Below the pieces are notes generated by a model. That model had not been told where the DNA came from and did not search any database. It was given only the letters and a program-made list of their open reading frames with translations. From positions 1 through 64,000 of the forward strand of contig CALLMF010000008.1 in the NCBI GenBank assembly GCA_938006335.1: 64,000 nt of DNA. Reading direction: 5' to 3'. Origin of the DNA: an uncultured Granulosicoccaceae bacterium (GTDB taxonomy: Bacteria > Pseudomonadota > Gammaproteobacteria > Granulosicoccales > Granulosicoccaceae). Positions 1 through 8,927 of the stretch are shown piece after piece. The position numbers were made by a program, and so were the translations under genes. Numbering within the stretch: position 1 is the first letter of the stretch; every line of letters begins with the position of its first letter.

Positions 1-114
1 CATAAGTAACTACATGTGGTCGGCGAAAGATTGCGTGCATGAGTGGTCCGTAGTAGCACTTGTTTCTGGATGGGCACTAATTAACACATTGAGATCTACA
101 CGGAGGAATAAACG

Positions 115-1104
115 TTGGAACAATCAAGTTTCGGTCGCACCGACCTGCAAGTATCAAAGCTGACGTTCGGCTGCGGGGCTGTCGGCGGCTTAATGACCAA
201 AGGCGCAGCAAAAGATCAGGATCGTGCCGTCGCCTGGGCGCGAGACAACGGTATCAATTTCTTTGACACTGCTGCCAGCTACGGCAATGGTGCGTCTGAG
301 AATAATCTTGGCCGGGCGCTGTCCGGCAATACCGATGGGATTATTGTCAGTACCAAAGTCGGGGTGATCACCGATGATCTATCCAATGTAGCCGCTAACG
401 TAGAGCAGTCATTGGCTGAAAGCCTGAAGCGACTCAAGCTCGATCACGTAGATCTCTTTCAGTTGCACAATACCATCGGTCAAACGGACCGGCACGGCAT
501 CTTAACCGCCGGGCAAGTGCTTAACGAGGTGTTGCCGGTATTTGAAAAACTCCGCGATGCCGGAATGACGCGTTACCTTGGCTTCACCGCCAAAGGCGAT
601 GTCACCCAACTGCATCAACTTATAGAGTCCGATCGTTTTGACAGTGCGCAAGTCTTCTATAACCTGCTCGTGCCGTCGGCGGGAGAACCGGCACCGGTCA
701 ACTATCCTGCTGAAGACTACAAGCAGCTGTTGCACAAGGCGGCCGCTCATGGCGTGGGTGCAATAGGGGTTCGGGTGCTTGCAGGCGGTGCATTGTCTGG
801 TAGCGAAGAACGCCATCCGCTCGGCATGGAACAAGTAGTGCCTATCGGTTCCGATACCGATTACGCAACCGACGTACAGCGTGCACAACGATTTGCACCG
901 CTTGTTGAAGGGGCAACTGCAGATTCGCTGCCAGAGTTAGCAGTACGCTACGCGATATCAAACCCGATGCTGCCCACTACAGAGATTGGTATTGCTACTT
1001 TGCAGCAGTTACAACAGGCTGCCAAGGCGGTAAACCGCGGGCCGCTTGGTGGTGACGCGCTACAGCAGGTGAGGGAGATTCAAAGCGGGCTGGTAAAGAA
1101 GTAG
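115..1104 (+). CDS. Aldo/keto reductase (AKR superfamily oxidoreductase)
   Basis: A cytoplasmic NAD(P)-linked oxidoreductase that interconverts carbonyl and alcohol groups on small substrates, often sugars. The AKR catalytic tetrad is visible: D51 and Y56 in the FFDTAASYG segment, K81 in STKVG and H118 in LFQLHN. The length of 329 residues is normal for an AKR barrel. The start is TTG at 115, chosen because GGAGG at about 102-106 sits at good spacing and no better start follows. Next on the same strand is a TauD-type dioxygenase, and a second AKR lies convergently beyond it, so the cluster probably degrades an oxidised sugar or similar compound. The exact substrate cannot be read from the sequence; dehydrogenases of the D-threo-aldose type are one possibility. 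Confidence 0.9.
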   Translation: MEQSSFGRTDLQVSKLTFGCGAVGGLMTKGAAKDQDRAVAWARDNGINFFDTAASYGNGASENNLGRALSGNTDGIIVSTKVGVITDDLSNVAANVEQSLAESLKRLKLDHVDLFQLHNTIGQTDRHGILTAGQVLNEVLPVFEKLRDAGMTRYLGFTAKGDVTQLHQLIESDRFDSAQVFYNLLVPSAGEPAPVNYPAEDYKQLLHKAAAHGVGAIGVRVLAGGALSGSEERHPLGMEQVVPIGSDTDYATDVQRAQRFAPLVEGATADSLPELAVRYAISNPMLPTTEIGIATLQQLQQAAKAVNRGPLGGDALQQVREIQSGLVKK

Positions 1105-1236
1105 AGTTGGATTTCGATTTTTAAAACGCTGATTCCGTTAACACATTACCAGTTGATTCCCTGTTGTAGCCGGTTAATATAAGGTTTTCTATATCTGAAT
1201 ATGCAACCCGCCAGCCTGTGGCAGCGAGGGGAGACC

Positions 1237-2127
1237 ATGCAACTTAAGATTCAACCGGCAGACACCAGCAGGCCGGGTTTCGCCGGCCTTGTCACTGGTC
1301 TGGATATCGCGGCTGGGGTGTCCAAAGAACAGGCCGCAGCCATAGAAGAGGCGATCGACTTGTACGGTGTTTTGATCTTCCCCGATCAGAAGCTCAATGA
1401 CGAACAGCAATATCAGTTTTCAGAACACTTCGGGCCTATGGAACAGGCCACCGGCGATATCGCCCAAAAATCAGAACGTCGCCTGTCAATGAATATTAAC
1501 GATATCTCCAATCTGGACAAAGATGGCAAAGTGCTCAAGCGTGATGATCGCGCGCGGTTGTTCGGATTGGGAAACATGTTATGGCACTCAGACAGTTCGT
1601 TTAAGACGGTGCCTGCACGCTATTCACTGTTGTCTGGAAGAGTAGTCCCGCAGAGTGGCGGCAATACCCAATTTGCCGATATGCGCGCAGCGTGGGACAC
1701 ACTAGATGAAGCACTCAAAGAAGAGTGTCTCGACCTGATATGTAATCACAGTCAACTCTATTCCCGCGGGAAGCTCGGGTTTGATGATTTCACTGATGAA
1801 GAACGTAAGAAATGGGCGCCGGTTAAGCAACGACTGGTGCGCCGCCATCCTCGTACACAGCGTTTGTCGATATTCCTTTCATCACACATAGGTGGTATCG
1901 ATAATTGGCCGGTACCGGAGGCGCGTTTGTTTATCGGGGATTTAAACGAGCATGCAACGCAACCGCAGTTTGTCTATTCGCACGTCTGGAAACAATGGGA
2001 TCTGGTGATGTGGGACAACCGCGTACTCATGCACCGTGCGCGACGCTACGATCATAGTGTGCAGCGGGATTTGCGTCGAACCACGGTGTCAGATGCTGTG
2101 TCTACGCTTGATCAGGTGATTGTGTAA
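1237..2127 (+). CDS. TauD/TfdA-family Fe(II)/2-oxoglutarate dioxygenase
   Basis: A non-haem iron oxygenase that couples oxidative decarboxylation of 2-oxoglutarate to hydroxylation, often followed by cleavage, of a substrate such as a sulfonate, aryloxyacid or amine. From the chosen start the metal ligands are H117 and D119 in WHSDSSF and the distal H266 in LMHRARR, followed by the arginine-rich segment that binds the 2-oxoglutarate carboxylate. ATG 1237 was chosen over ATG 1201 because GAGGGGAG lies just upstream of it and the TauD fold begins here; the product is 296 residues. It follows the first AKR gene by about 130 bp. The natural substrate is unknown: no sulfonate or taurine transporter lies beside it, so the taurine-dioxygenase name should not be used. 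Confidence 0.88.
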   Translation: MQLKIQPADTSRPGFAGLVTGLDIAAGVSKEQAAAIEEAIDLYGVLIFPDQKLNDEQQYQFSEHFGPMEQATGDIAQKSERRLSMNINDISNLDKDGKVLKRDDRARLFGLGNMLWHSDSSFKTVPARYSLLSGRVVPQSGGNTQFADMRAAWDTLDEALKEECLDLICNHSQLYSRGKLGFDDFTDEERKKWAPVKQRLVRRHPRTQRLSIFLSSHIGGIDNWPVPEARLFIGDLNEHATQPQFVYSHVWKQWDLVMWDNRVLMHRARRYDHSVQRDLRRTTVSDAVSTLDQVIV

Positions 2128-2173
2128 CCGCTTAATTCGGGCTTGAGTGCAGACTCCCGTTGTATTGCAGCTG

Positions 2174-3052
2174 TCAGCTACCCAGCCCGAACAATGAAGT
2201 AAGTGTTGAGTTCTGTTGTAGATTATCCATTGCTGTAGAATCCGGTTGTACCCCTGTGTACTGTCGCGCAGCTTCCAGTACTTTCGGCAATAGCTCGACA
2301 TCGCCAACGGTATTCATGAAAACACCGTCCCAGGCCTGCACCCAGTGTACCGCACGATTAATATCGTTTTGCTGATCAAGCGGTTCGTACCAGGTATTAT
2401 AGTTTTCGTGTTTGGTTGCCCACGGGCCCCGTGCAATTGCTTTAATAGTTTGCACAGCAACATTGCGTTCGCGGCACTGCGCTAACACATCGTTGAGCTC
2501 GCGACGATAGCGCTCGTTGCTGTAAAACACCCAGTTCAGCGGCAGCAAAACAGAATCAAAATCAAAAGCGTTCAGGCTGCGTTTGTGCATAGCAGCGATT
2601 GTCCAGCCATGCCCGGTAACACCAATATGTTTTACCAGGCCCTCATCCCGAGCATCGATAAGTGCTGCAAGTGCGCCGTCATCGCCCATCGCTATATCCC
2701 AGTCATCGGGATGGTGAAGAGCATGCATTTGTATAAGATCTACCGAGTCAGCACGAAGCTTCTCCAGTGATCGGTGTAAGCTTTCTTTTGCGCCAATGGC
2801 TGTGCGTTGCTCGGTTTTGGTCGCCAGAAAAAAGTCTTTGCGATGGCCGTTCATCCACGGACCGATGCGTTCCTCGGCAAGGCCGTAGCGCGGTGCGGTG
2901 TCAATATGGTTGACACCATATTCCAGTAGTACATCCAGAGTCCGGTCTGCAACGGACTGTGAAACGTTTTTAAGAGCCGCGGCGCCAAACAGTGCAAAAC
3001 TGCTGTGGTGACCTGTGCGTCCAAACGGTCGGGTCTCTATTGAATCTGACAT
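2174..3052 (-). CDS. Aldo/keto reductase, second copy in cluster
   Basis: A second AKR-family oxidoreductase of 292 residues, only distantly similar to the one at 115. The catalytic tetrad is present: counted from the GTG six bases upstream it is D53, Y58, K81 and H112. ATG 3052 is preferred to that GTG (3058) because GGGAG sits five bases before the ATG but directly abuts the GTG. It converges with the TauD-type gene, with only about 45 bp between the stops. Upstream on the same strand lie a very small Cys-containing ORF, an MFS carrier and an amidase, all reading the same way, which suggests one transcription unit for uptake and processing of a single compound. Substrate unknown. Confidence 0.87.
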   Translation of the reverse strand: MSDSIETRPFGRTGHHSSFALFGAAALKNVSQSVADRTLDVLLEYGVNHIDTAPRYGLAEERIGPWMNGHRKDFFLATKTEQRTAIGAKESLHRSLEKLRADSVDLIQMHALHHPDDWDIAMGDDGALAALIDARDEGLVKHIGVTGHGWTIAAMHKRSLNAFDFDSVLLPLNWVFYSNERYRRELNDVLAQCRERNVAVQTIKAIARGPWATKHENYNTWYEPLDQQNDINRAVHWVQAWDGVFMNTVGDVELLPKVLEAARQYTGVQPDSTAMDNLQQNSTLTSLFGLGS

Positions 3053-3089
3053 CTGCACTCCCTGATAGTTGATGTGATAAATAAAATAG

Positions 3090-3236
3090 TCAGCAGAGGT
3101 TCTGCCGCGCAGCCTCCCGGTCGGAAATTAAACCGGGTAATCCGACACCGCGAGTAGTCTGGCATAGATCACCGCAAGCGGGGCAGTCATCCGGAAAGTA
3201 CACCCATGAGTCAATGCTGTAATGATGATAACCCAC
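3090..3236 (-). CDS. Small Cys-containing hypothetical protein (48 aa)
   Basis: An open frame with no family I recognise. From GTG 3236 it encodes 48 residues containing [10 protein letters not shown], a compact C-x2-C-x3-C cluster able to bind a metal, and it ends in a further Cys. GGTGAG lies nine bases before this GTG. The frame stays open up to a TTG at 3266, which would give 58 residues. It sits in line between the MFS gene and the second AKR, 37 bp before the AKR start, so it could be a co-transcribed small protein. It could equally be the C-terminal relic of a lost gene, because about 240 bp of non-coding DNA lies upstream. Existence as a real product is an inference from composition and position only. 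Confidence 0.35.
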   Translation of the reverse strand: MGYHHYSIDSWVYFPDDCPACGDLCQTTRGVGLPGLISDREAARQNLC

Positions 3237-3473
3237 TGTTACCGGCTCACCAATAAAGCGCCACAAACCCCGGTGTAGCGCAAATCAGGTTACGCGCTGC
3301 GGGCTAGGGCTATGCGCAACAACCGAGGCCGGGCTTTCTGTTTTCTGGCGAATACGTGAGCCTTTATACCTGGTTGGGTGCAGCGGTGATTTGCGGTGGA
3401 GCCTGTGATGTGCGATTGGTGAACGCCAGCTGGAGAAATCCGTAATACCAAAACTATAGCAACAGGATTCAAG

Positions 3474-4769
3474 TCACTTTCCAGCGTGCCTGATTTCAGG
3501 CACCAGCCAGAACAATGAAGCACCAATGAAGGTAAATAGGGAACACAATATAAAACCGATGTTGTAACCACCAGTCAGGTCATACAACAGCCCGGCGCCA
3601 AGCGCGCCGAATGCGGCACCAAATCCCTGCCCAAGATTAGAAGCCCCATAGATAGACGCCAGTCCCTTGCCGGCAAAGGTCTCTGCCATCAGTGTAGTGA
3701 TTATAGGTCCGCGTGCGCCAGCAGATAAACCAAAGGTAATCACGAAAATACCTAAAAATAACCAGCCCGGGTAGAGTTGCAGCAGAGCCAGCGCGCCAAT
3801 GCCAATGAAGCTTAAAACATAGCTGCAACTGGCAACCAGATGACGTGGCCAGCGATCGGCCGCCAGACCGGTCAGTGCCATACCGGCAAAGCTCAAACTT
3901 CCAACAATCCCGAATGCAAGGGCCGCTTCTACTTCGCTGTAACCACGTTCGATAAGGTAGGCGACGCTTTGCAGGCTGATACCGAAAATGCCAATCGCGG
4001 TGGTTGTGAATATAAAAAAGAACCCCCAGAAAGCCCGGGTTTTAAGTGCCTCTGACAGACTCAGGCCGCCTGTTGATTTGCCTCCGGGTGCATTGCGGGG
4101 GTTGTTGTGGGCACCTTGTTCGATTTTTTTCCAGGGCAACACAATCACAACCAATAATACGATCGCGAACATCCAGCCTGCAAGCTTATAGGCGCCTGAC
4201 CATTGCAAGCGATCGATAGCAATTTGCGCCAGCGGCACCATCATTAATGTACCCAGGCCCTGGCCTGCATAGCCGATTGATAAAGCGGTGGCCAGTCGTT
4301 TATCAAACCATCGAGAGACCAGGCTTTGGGTTGGTACAATACCGATCATGGCAGCACCGATACCACCGAAAATACCGATCGACAGATAGAATTGCCAAAG
4401 GCTGTCGTAGGAGCCCGCCATGCCGTAGGCACAAGTAAGCAGTGCAACGCCGGCGCAATAATTAAAGCGTGCTCCAAAGCGATCAAACACCATGCCGGAC
4501 AACAACGAGCCACAGCCGAGACACACCATGTATACCGAGTAGATAGAGGTGACTGATGCACGCTCCCAGGCAAACTGGTTGCTCAGTGGTAGTAAAAATA
4601 CCCCGAATGTCTCTCCCATACCGCGACTCAGAGCAGTCAGGAAAACACAAAACAGCAGCACGATCAAAGCGATCGCAACAGAGGGGTTACGGTTAACGGT
4701 AGAGTCCGGGTTTATCAATGGCGGGTAGTAGTCAGAGTAGTGATGTGACCTGCGGTCACAGCAAGTCAA
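3474..4769 (-). CDS. Major facilitator superfamily transporter
   Basis: An inner-membrane secondary transporter with about twelve hydrophobic segments; the first begins near residue 29. The characteristic MFS loop after helix 2 is visible as GMVFDRFGARF, with a partner RWFDKR loop in the middle of the N-terminal half. It resembles the monocarboxylate/oxalate-formate type of MFS carrier (the ALSRGMGETFGVFLLPLS opening), which suggests an organic acid or small carboxylate cargo, but this is inference. The start taken is TTG 4769; an alternative TTG at 4718 would remove a polar 17-residue leader, and neither has a convincing ribosome site. It lies 44 bp downstream of the amidase gene on the same strand and probably shares its transcript. 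Confidence 0.88.
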   Translation of the reverse strand: MTCCDRRSHHYSDYYPPLINPDSTVNRNPSVAIALIVLLFCVFLTALSRGMGETFGVFLLPLSNQFAWERASVTSIYSVYMVCLGCGSLLSGMVFDRFGARFNYCAGVALLTCAYGMAGSYDSLWQFYLSIGIFGGIGAAMIGIVPTQSLVSRWFDKRLATALSIGYAGQGLGTLMMVPLAQIAIDRLQWSGAYKLAGWMFAIVLLVVIVLPWKKIEQGAHNNPRNAPGGKSTGGLSLSEALKTRAFWGFFFIFTTTAIGIFGISLQSVAYLIERGYSEVEAALAFGIVGSLSFAGMALTGLAADRWPRHLVASCSYVLSFIGIGALALLQLYPGWLFLGIFVITFGLSAGARGPIITTLMAETFAGKGLASIYGASNLGQGFGAAFGALGAGLLYDLTGGYNIGFILCSLFTFIGASLFWLVPEIRHAGK

Positions 4770-4813
4770 GGCTTAACGTAAGGCTAGATACGTAATAGTA
4801 GATCGGTATAAGG

Positions 4814-5920
4814 TCATTCGAAAATACCTTCCGGTAACAGCGCGCTGACGGTAACATTGGGAAGATCAACTGCGTTGCTGATACGCAAATCAACGGCCAC
4901 TGAACAAATCACATAGGCCTGGTCGCGGGTATAGCCACGTTCCATAAGCAGTTGAATCATTTCTCTGACCGCGTTTTTGGCAGCAAGCGTAAGGTCTTCA
5001 CCGTGTTGTATTCCATCGGGGGTGATGGGCATACCCATGGTGGCGGTAAAGTTGTGTGGTGCGGCCCATGCCGGTGGAATAAAAAAACCGGGGTGCGAAA
5101 TTCGCGGAAAACGAATATTGTTTTCAGCCGCAAGCTGCGGGTATATCTTGAAGCGGAACACAGCACTTGCAGCCATCTCAATAGCGGTGATACAACATTC
5201 AGAATCACCTTGTGCAAAGTGACAATCACCGGCGGAAAACAGTGCCCCGTCAACCGCTACCGGAATCTGCAGCAACGATCCGCTGGTGAGCTGTTTAATA
5301 TCCATATTGCCGCCATTCTCCCTGGGTGGCAACGTTCGCAGGCCACTACTGGCGATGGGTTCCTCAGCCGGCACGGCATCGACTGCATCAGGCAGAGGTG
5401 CAATGCCACCGCGGCTTAGCAGGTCAGCTTCACGTGCAGTCCATTCTTCACATTGCAATTGCGACGGTGCCAGACCAATGGTACCGATGAATGAACTATC
5501 GGGAATAGCCACACCGGGAATCTGTTCCGAGCGCGCAAAGCCGTCGGTCACATGCCAGTGCACCAGGTAGGGGTCACTGATCTCTTCACGCAACAAGCCG
5601 GCGCCGGGAATGATTCGTGTCCAGCCATAGGGTTCGGCGTTGATCTCTACAATTTCAACCTCCAGCAAATCACCTGGCATAGCCCCTTCGATGTGGATCG
5701 GACCGGTAAGCGGGTGGGCGACTTTGGTGTCCAGGTGTACCAGATCTTCAACACGGCTGGTCGGTTTGATCTGACCATCAGCAGCGTCACGCATGTCGAG
5801 TCGAATCAACTCACCCGGCTGTACAACCGCTATAGGTTCGATGGCCGGGTGCCAGCGATTGTGGCCGCTACCGGGTGCATCTCGCAGGCGTTCATTTCGG
5901 TCGACGGTTATGTGCTGCAA
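4814..5920 (-). CDS. Acetamidase/formamidase family amidohydrolase
   Basis: A cytoplasmic amidase of the FmdA/AmdA family, which hydrolyses formamide, acetamide or related short amides to ammonia and the acid. Family features include HNRWHPAIEP near the N-terminus, the GPIHIEGAMPGDLLEVEI segment and the GDCHFAQGDSECCITAIE segment in the middle. TTG 5920 is chosen as start because GGAG lies six bases upstream; this gives 368 residues and removes a poorly supported 17-codon extension up to 5971. It is the first gene of a leftward set with the MFS carrier, the small Cys ORF and an aldo/keto reductase. Together these suggest uptake of a compound from which nitrogen is released, but the substrate is not identifiable. 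Confidence 0.86.
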   Translation of the reverse strand: MQHITVDRNERLRDAPGSGHNRWHPAIEPIAVVQPGELIRLDMRDAADGQIKPTSRVEDLVHLDTKVAHPLTGPIHIEGAMPGDLLEVEIVEINAEPYGWTRIIPGAGLLREEISDPYLVHWHVTDGFARSEQIPGVAIPDSSFIGTIGLAPSQLQCEEWTAREADLLSRGGIAPLPDAVDAVPAEEPIASSGLRTLPPRENGGNMDIKQLTSGSLLQIPVAVDGALFSAGDCHFAQGDSECCITAIEMAASAVFRFKIYPQLAAENNIRFPRISHPGFFIPPAWAAPHNFTATMGMPITPDGIQHGEDLTLAAKNAVREMIQLLMERGYTRDQAYVICSVAVDLRISNAVDLPNVTVSALLPEGIFE

Positions 5921-6559
5921 AAGAATCTCCGATGATTTGTGGTTCGCTGTTCGGTTTAAGGTAAAACACAAGCTGATGGCTGAAAGGAGCGTTACTGTGG
6001 CAGAAACCCATAGGCCATTTTTGGTTCGATAGTAGCTGATATTTACCAGGCTTGCGCAGTCATTGGTGAGGCGTGCGCAGTCATTGGTGAGGCTCGCGCT
6101 GACTTAAAAGGGGCGCGTTGAACATTCAATTACGGGTGACGGCTAACGCTTTGGCAGGTTTACCGGTAAGTGCGTCCCGGTGAACACTCTCGACGTATTG
6201 TCTGGTCCAGGCGATTAATTCATCGGTCAGTTCTTATCACGGCCGGTCACTCGCGTTTGGCGGGCTCTGGGTGAGGGTAAATTTTTTTGCTGCCTTCATT
6301 GACTGAGTTTACTGCTGTGAATGTCCCGATAACTTCCTTGCAGGCTGTCCAATGCCGCTGTGATTTGAGCGTCAGCTTCTTTATGGGAGCTCTGGCTTGC
6401 GTCGTTAAGGACACAACAGTTGTTGATCCGGTTGTTAAGAGGTGGCTCCGGGGCACGCTTTTATGGTTGTGTACAGCGTCGTTAGTGCCTGATGTCTGAT
6501 AGATGAATGCGGCAGGTTTTTCGTGCCTGCGGCGGATTAGTAATTTAATAAAATAAAAC
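5921..6559. other. Non-coding gap between catabolic cluster and tRNA genes
   Basis: I see no convincing gene here. It holds a 20-bp tandem duplication (listed separately) and the upstream region of the amidase gene. On the - strand, 6126-6233 is a 35-codon open stretch reading ELTDELIAWTRQYVESVHRD and onward with protein-like composition but no start codon; it may be the tail of a decayed gene, though a frame of that length is common by chance. The AT-rich run at about 6541-6559 lies directly upstream of the tRNA promoter. Base composition also changes in this stretch, from the moderate GC of the cluster to the higher GC of the core region. Confidence 0.5.
6053..6093. repeat. Tandem direct repeat, two 20-bp copies
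   Basis: Two perfect copies of a 20-bp unit beginning TGCGCAGTCATTGG occupy 6053-6072 and 6074-6093, separated by one base, so the period is 21 bp. The repeat lies in the gap upstream of the amidase gene. It may be a duplicated regulator site, since a 21-bp period places both copies on the same helix face, or a replication-slippage scar. Confidence 0.8.
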
Positions 6560-6587
6560 TTGCCATTGCTGTGTTGGATTGTATAAC
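6560..6587 (+). promoter_or_regulatory. Sigma70-type promoter for the tRNA-Val/tRNA-Asp unit
   Basis: TTGCCA at 6560-6565 and TATAAC at 6582-6587 are separated by 16 bp. An A/T-rich run at 6541-6559 could act as an UP element. The tRNA-Val gene starts 16 bases after the -10 box, as expected for a stable-RNA promoter with a short 5' leader. Confidence 0.6.
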
Positions 6588-6602
6588 ATGGCCGGCTGGT
6601 TG

Positions 6603-6678
6603 GGGTGCTTAGCTCAGCTGGGAGAGCATCGCCCTTACAAGGCGAGGGTCGGCGGTTCGATCCCGTCAGCACCCACCA
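6603..6678 (+). tRNA. tRNA-Val (anticodon UAC)
   Basis: A full cloverleaf with the acceptor stem GGGTGCT paired to AGCACCC, a D stem GCTC/GAGC and an anticodon stem TCGCC/GGCGA closing the loop CTTACAA, which gives anticodon TAC. The T arm GGTTCGATCC is intact and CCA is encoded at 6676-6678. It is followed after five bases by tRNA-Asp and shares its promoter and terminator. Confidence 0.97.
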
Positions 6679-6683
6679 CATAT

Positions 6684-6760
6684 GGAGCGGTAGTTCAGTT
6701 GGTTAGAATACCGGCCTGTCACGCCGGGGGTCGCGGGTTCGAGTCCCGTCCGCTCCGCCA
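6684..6760 (+). tRNA. tRNA-Asp (anticodon GUC)
   Basis: The acceptor stem GGAGCGG pairs with CCGCTCC, the anticodon stem CCGGC/GCCGG closes the loop CTGTCAC with anticodon GTC, and the T arm GGTTCGAGTCC is intact. CCA is encoded at 6758-6760. It is co-transcribed with the tRNA-Val gene and followed by ppiD, a gene order I recall from other gammaproteobacteria. Confidence 0.97.
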
Positions 6761-6850
6761 TTTTTATCGCCGGGTGACTCCGGTATGCAAGGACTTCCCC
6801 AAGAGTCGCGCGGGTCCGCGCTAGCCTCTTCGGGTACCTGCCGCAGGATC

Positions 6851-6874
6851 AAGGGTGCTACGGCACCCTTTTTT
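6851..6874 (+). terminator. Rho-independent terminator after the tRNA pair
   Basis: AAGGGTGC at 6851-6858 pairs perfectly with GCACCCTT at 6863-6870 around a four-base loop, and the T run continues to 6874. It ends the tRNA transcript and separates it from ppiD, which starts about 80 bp further on. Confidence 0.85.
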
Positions 6875-6952
6875 CGTTCCCGTCTACACTACTGGCCCAG
6901 GACTGTGTGATTTCCCCTCAGTCCCCACTGTGGCTGCTACCCGAAATTCGCC

Positions 6953-8893
6953 ATGCTTCTCGACATCCGCGAGACCATTCGCAACTCGAAACCGCTCAAG
7001 TACACCTTGATCGGTCTCATCTGTATCCCCTTCGCTTTGGTGGGCATAGGGTCGTATTTCTCCGGTGGAGGCTACGCACCGGTGGCAACCGTCAACGGGG
7101 AGGAGATCAACGAGCAAGCGCTGGAGTTCGCTTATCAGCAACAGCGTCAACAGCTGGCGCAGATTTTTGGCGGTCAGATTCCGGAAGGTTTTGGCGACGA
7201 GGAACTCCTGCGCCAACAAGCGCTTGAGCAGCTCATCACTCAGCAGGTGATCGTCGACGAAGTCGCCAAACAGCGCTTTGCGGTGGGTGACGAAACGCTC
7301 GGCCGTGCCATTCGTCAGCGACCGGAATTCCAGACCGATGGTGTGTTCGATGCCGAGCGCTATCGTCAACTGCTCGGTGCCAGTGGCGCGCAGGTCGCTG
7401 CCTTCGAAGCCCAGTACCGCGATGAGGCGGCGCTCGATCAGTTTCGCAACGGCGTTGTGTCGTCCAGTTTTACCCTGCCCACAGAGGCTGAACGTCTCGA
7501 CAAGCTCGCGCGCCAAACGCGCACAGTCAACGCCGTTCAACTCGATCTTGACACCGTCAAGGACGGAACCGAGGTTGACGATGCGAGTGTGCAGGCGCGT
7601 TTTGACGAGACAGCCGACGACTACCGGTTTCCGCCCCGGGCCAAGATCAGTTACATCGAGCTCTCTGCAGAATCCCTGGCGGACTCGATTGACGTATCCG
7701 AAGACGAGGCGCGTAGCTGGTACGAAAGCAACCGATCCAACTACATGACGCCGGAGCTCCGCGAAGCCTCGCATATCCTGATCACGGTAGACGACGTGGC
7801 CGACGCCGACGACGTCGCTGAGGCCCGTGAAAAGATCGAGGTCATCGTCGCTCGTATCGATGCCGGGGAAAGCTTTGAAGACATCGCTCGCGAGGAATCA
7901 GACGACGCAGGCTCTGCGAGTCTTGGTGGCAGTCTCGGGCCGATTTCACCTGGATTGATGGTTCCGGCTTTTGAGCAGGCGGCGTACGCTGTGGAAGGTG
8001 AGGGTCAGCTGAGCGGCCCGGTGGAAACCGAGTTCGGCGTTCACCTGATAAGGGTCGACAAGATCACCGCTGAGCAAGGGCAGAGCTTTGATGAGGTGCG
8101 GGAAGAAGCGCTTGCTGGCGCTCGCCGTGACGCGGCTGACCGCGACTATTTTGAACTTCGCGAGCTACTCGCCGAAGTCGCATTCGATGAGCCGGACTCC
8201 CTGCAGGCCGCCGCTGATGCAACTGGGTTGGAGCTGCAAAGCACTGATTGGCTGGATGCAGACACCGATTCCGGTCCGGTGCTCAGTCACCCCGCCGTGC
8301 TTGCAGCCATGTTCAGTGAAGACGTACTCGACGATGGCAACAACTCTGACGTGATTGAAGTCGGTGAGCGACATGTGGTCGCCTTGCGTGTGGTCGACCA
8401 CGAAGATGAACGACCAAAAACCCTCGATGACGTGCGCGAAGACTTGACCGAGACGTTACGAAGTGAGCTTGCCGGTGAGATGCTCGACAAGACTGCCGCC
8501 ACTGTGGAGGCCGCACTGCTTGCAGGTGAAGACGTGGACGTCATCGCCACGGCGAATACGGGCGCAACGGCGTTTGCCGCAGAAGTGCTGACTCGCCAGG
8601 CGGACGTCTTTGACCGTGCCGCTGTGCAGGAAATCTACCGCGCGCCAGCGCCGAGCGACGAAGAACCTTCAGTGGGTGTTGCCGTGCTGGGTGATGGTGA
8701 TCGGCTCGTGTGGCAAGTGGTCGAGATCGATACGCCCGAGGCGGTATCCACAGATGAGTCAGGCGAAACCACGCTTGCAATACCTGCCGCTGATGCGGTA
8801 ACCACTGGCGCCGACCCTCAGCGAGGCAGTGCCGAGTTCGGTGCGCTGGTCGGTGCGCTGCGCAGCCGTGCGGATGTCGACGTCGACCTTTAA
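6953..8893 (+). CDS. ppiD: Periplasmic folding chaperone PpiD (parvulin-domain)
   Basis: An inner-membrane-anchored periplasmic chaperone associated with the Sec translocon. The N-terminus MLLDIRETIRNS is followed by one transmembrane helix at about residues 16-35, then a SurA-N-like helical region, then a parvulin domain at about 260-360 with REASHILI, ARIDAGESFEDIARE and EFGVHLIRVDKI motifs, and a C-terminal helical region rich in acidic residues. The 646-residue length agrees with the PpiD family (about 620). ATG 6953 is chosen because it begins the short cytoplasmic segment just before the membrane helix. In many relatives ppiD follows hupB and lon; here it follows the tRNA pair, with mscL behind it. 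Confidence 0.93.
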   Translation: MLLDIRETIRNSKPLKYTLIGLICIPFALVGIGSYFSGGGYAPVATVNGEEINEQALEFAYQQQRQQLAQIFGGQIPEGFGDEELLRQQALEQLITQQVIVDEVAKQRFAVGDETLGRAIRQRPEFQTDGVFDAERYRQLLGASGAQVAAFEAQYRDEAALDQFRNGVVSSSFTLPTEAERLDKLARQTRTVNAVQLDLDTVKDGTEVDDASVQARFDETADDYRFPPRAKISYIELSAESLADSIDVSEDEARSWYESNRSNYMTPELREASHILITVDDVADADDVAEAREKIEVIVARIDAGESFEDIAREESDDAGSASLGGSLGPISPGLMVPAFEQAAYAVEGEGQLSGPVETEFGVHLIRVDKITAEQGQSFDEVREEALAGARRDAADRDYFELRELLAEVAFDEPDSLQAAADATGLELQSTDWLDADTDSGPVLSHPAVLAAMFSEDVLDDGNNSDVIEVGERHVVALRVVDHEDERPKTLDDVREDLTETLRSELAGEMLDKTAATVEAALLAGEDVDVIATANTGATAFAAEVLTRQADVFDRAAVQEIYRAPAPSDEEPSVGVAVLGDGDRLVWQVVEIDTPEAVSTDESGETTLAIPAADAVTTGADPQRGSAEFGALVGALRSRADVDVDL

Positions 8894-8927
8894 TGTCTGG
8901 ATAACAAGTATAGAGGACTGTTTTGCG

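Noticed and set aside
6126..6233. 35-codon protein-like stretch on the - strand
   Set aside because: No start codon and too short to separate from chance; mentioned only as a possible gene relic.
6247..6824. Open frames across the tRNA pair on both strands (144 and 81 codons)
   Set aside because: They translate tRNA-Val and tRNA-Asp sequence; such frames (LTGSNRRPSPCKGDALPAEL and similar) are a known annotation artefact.
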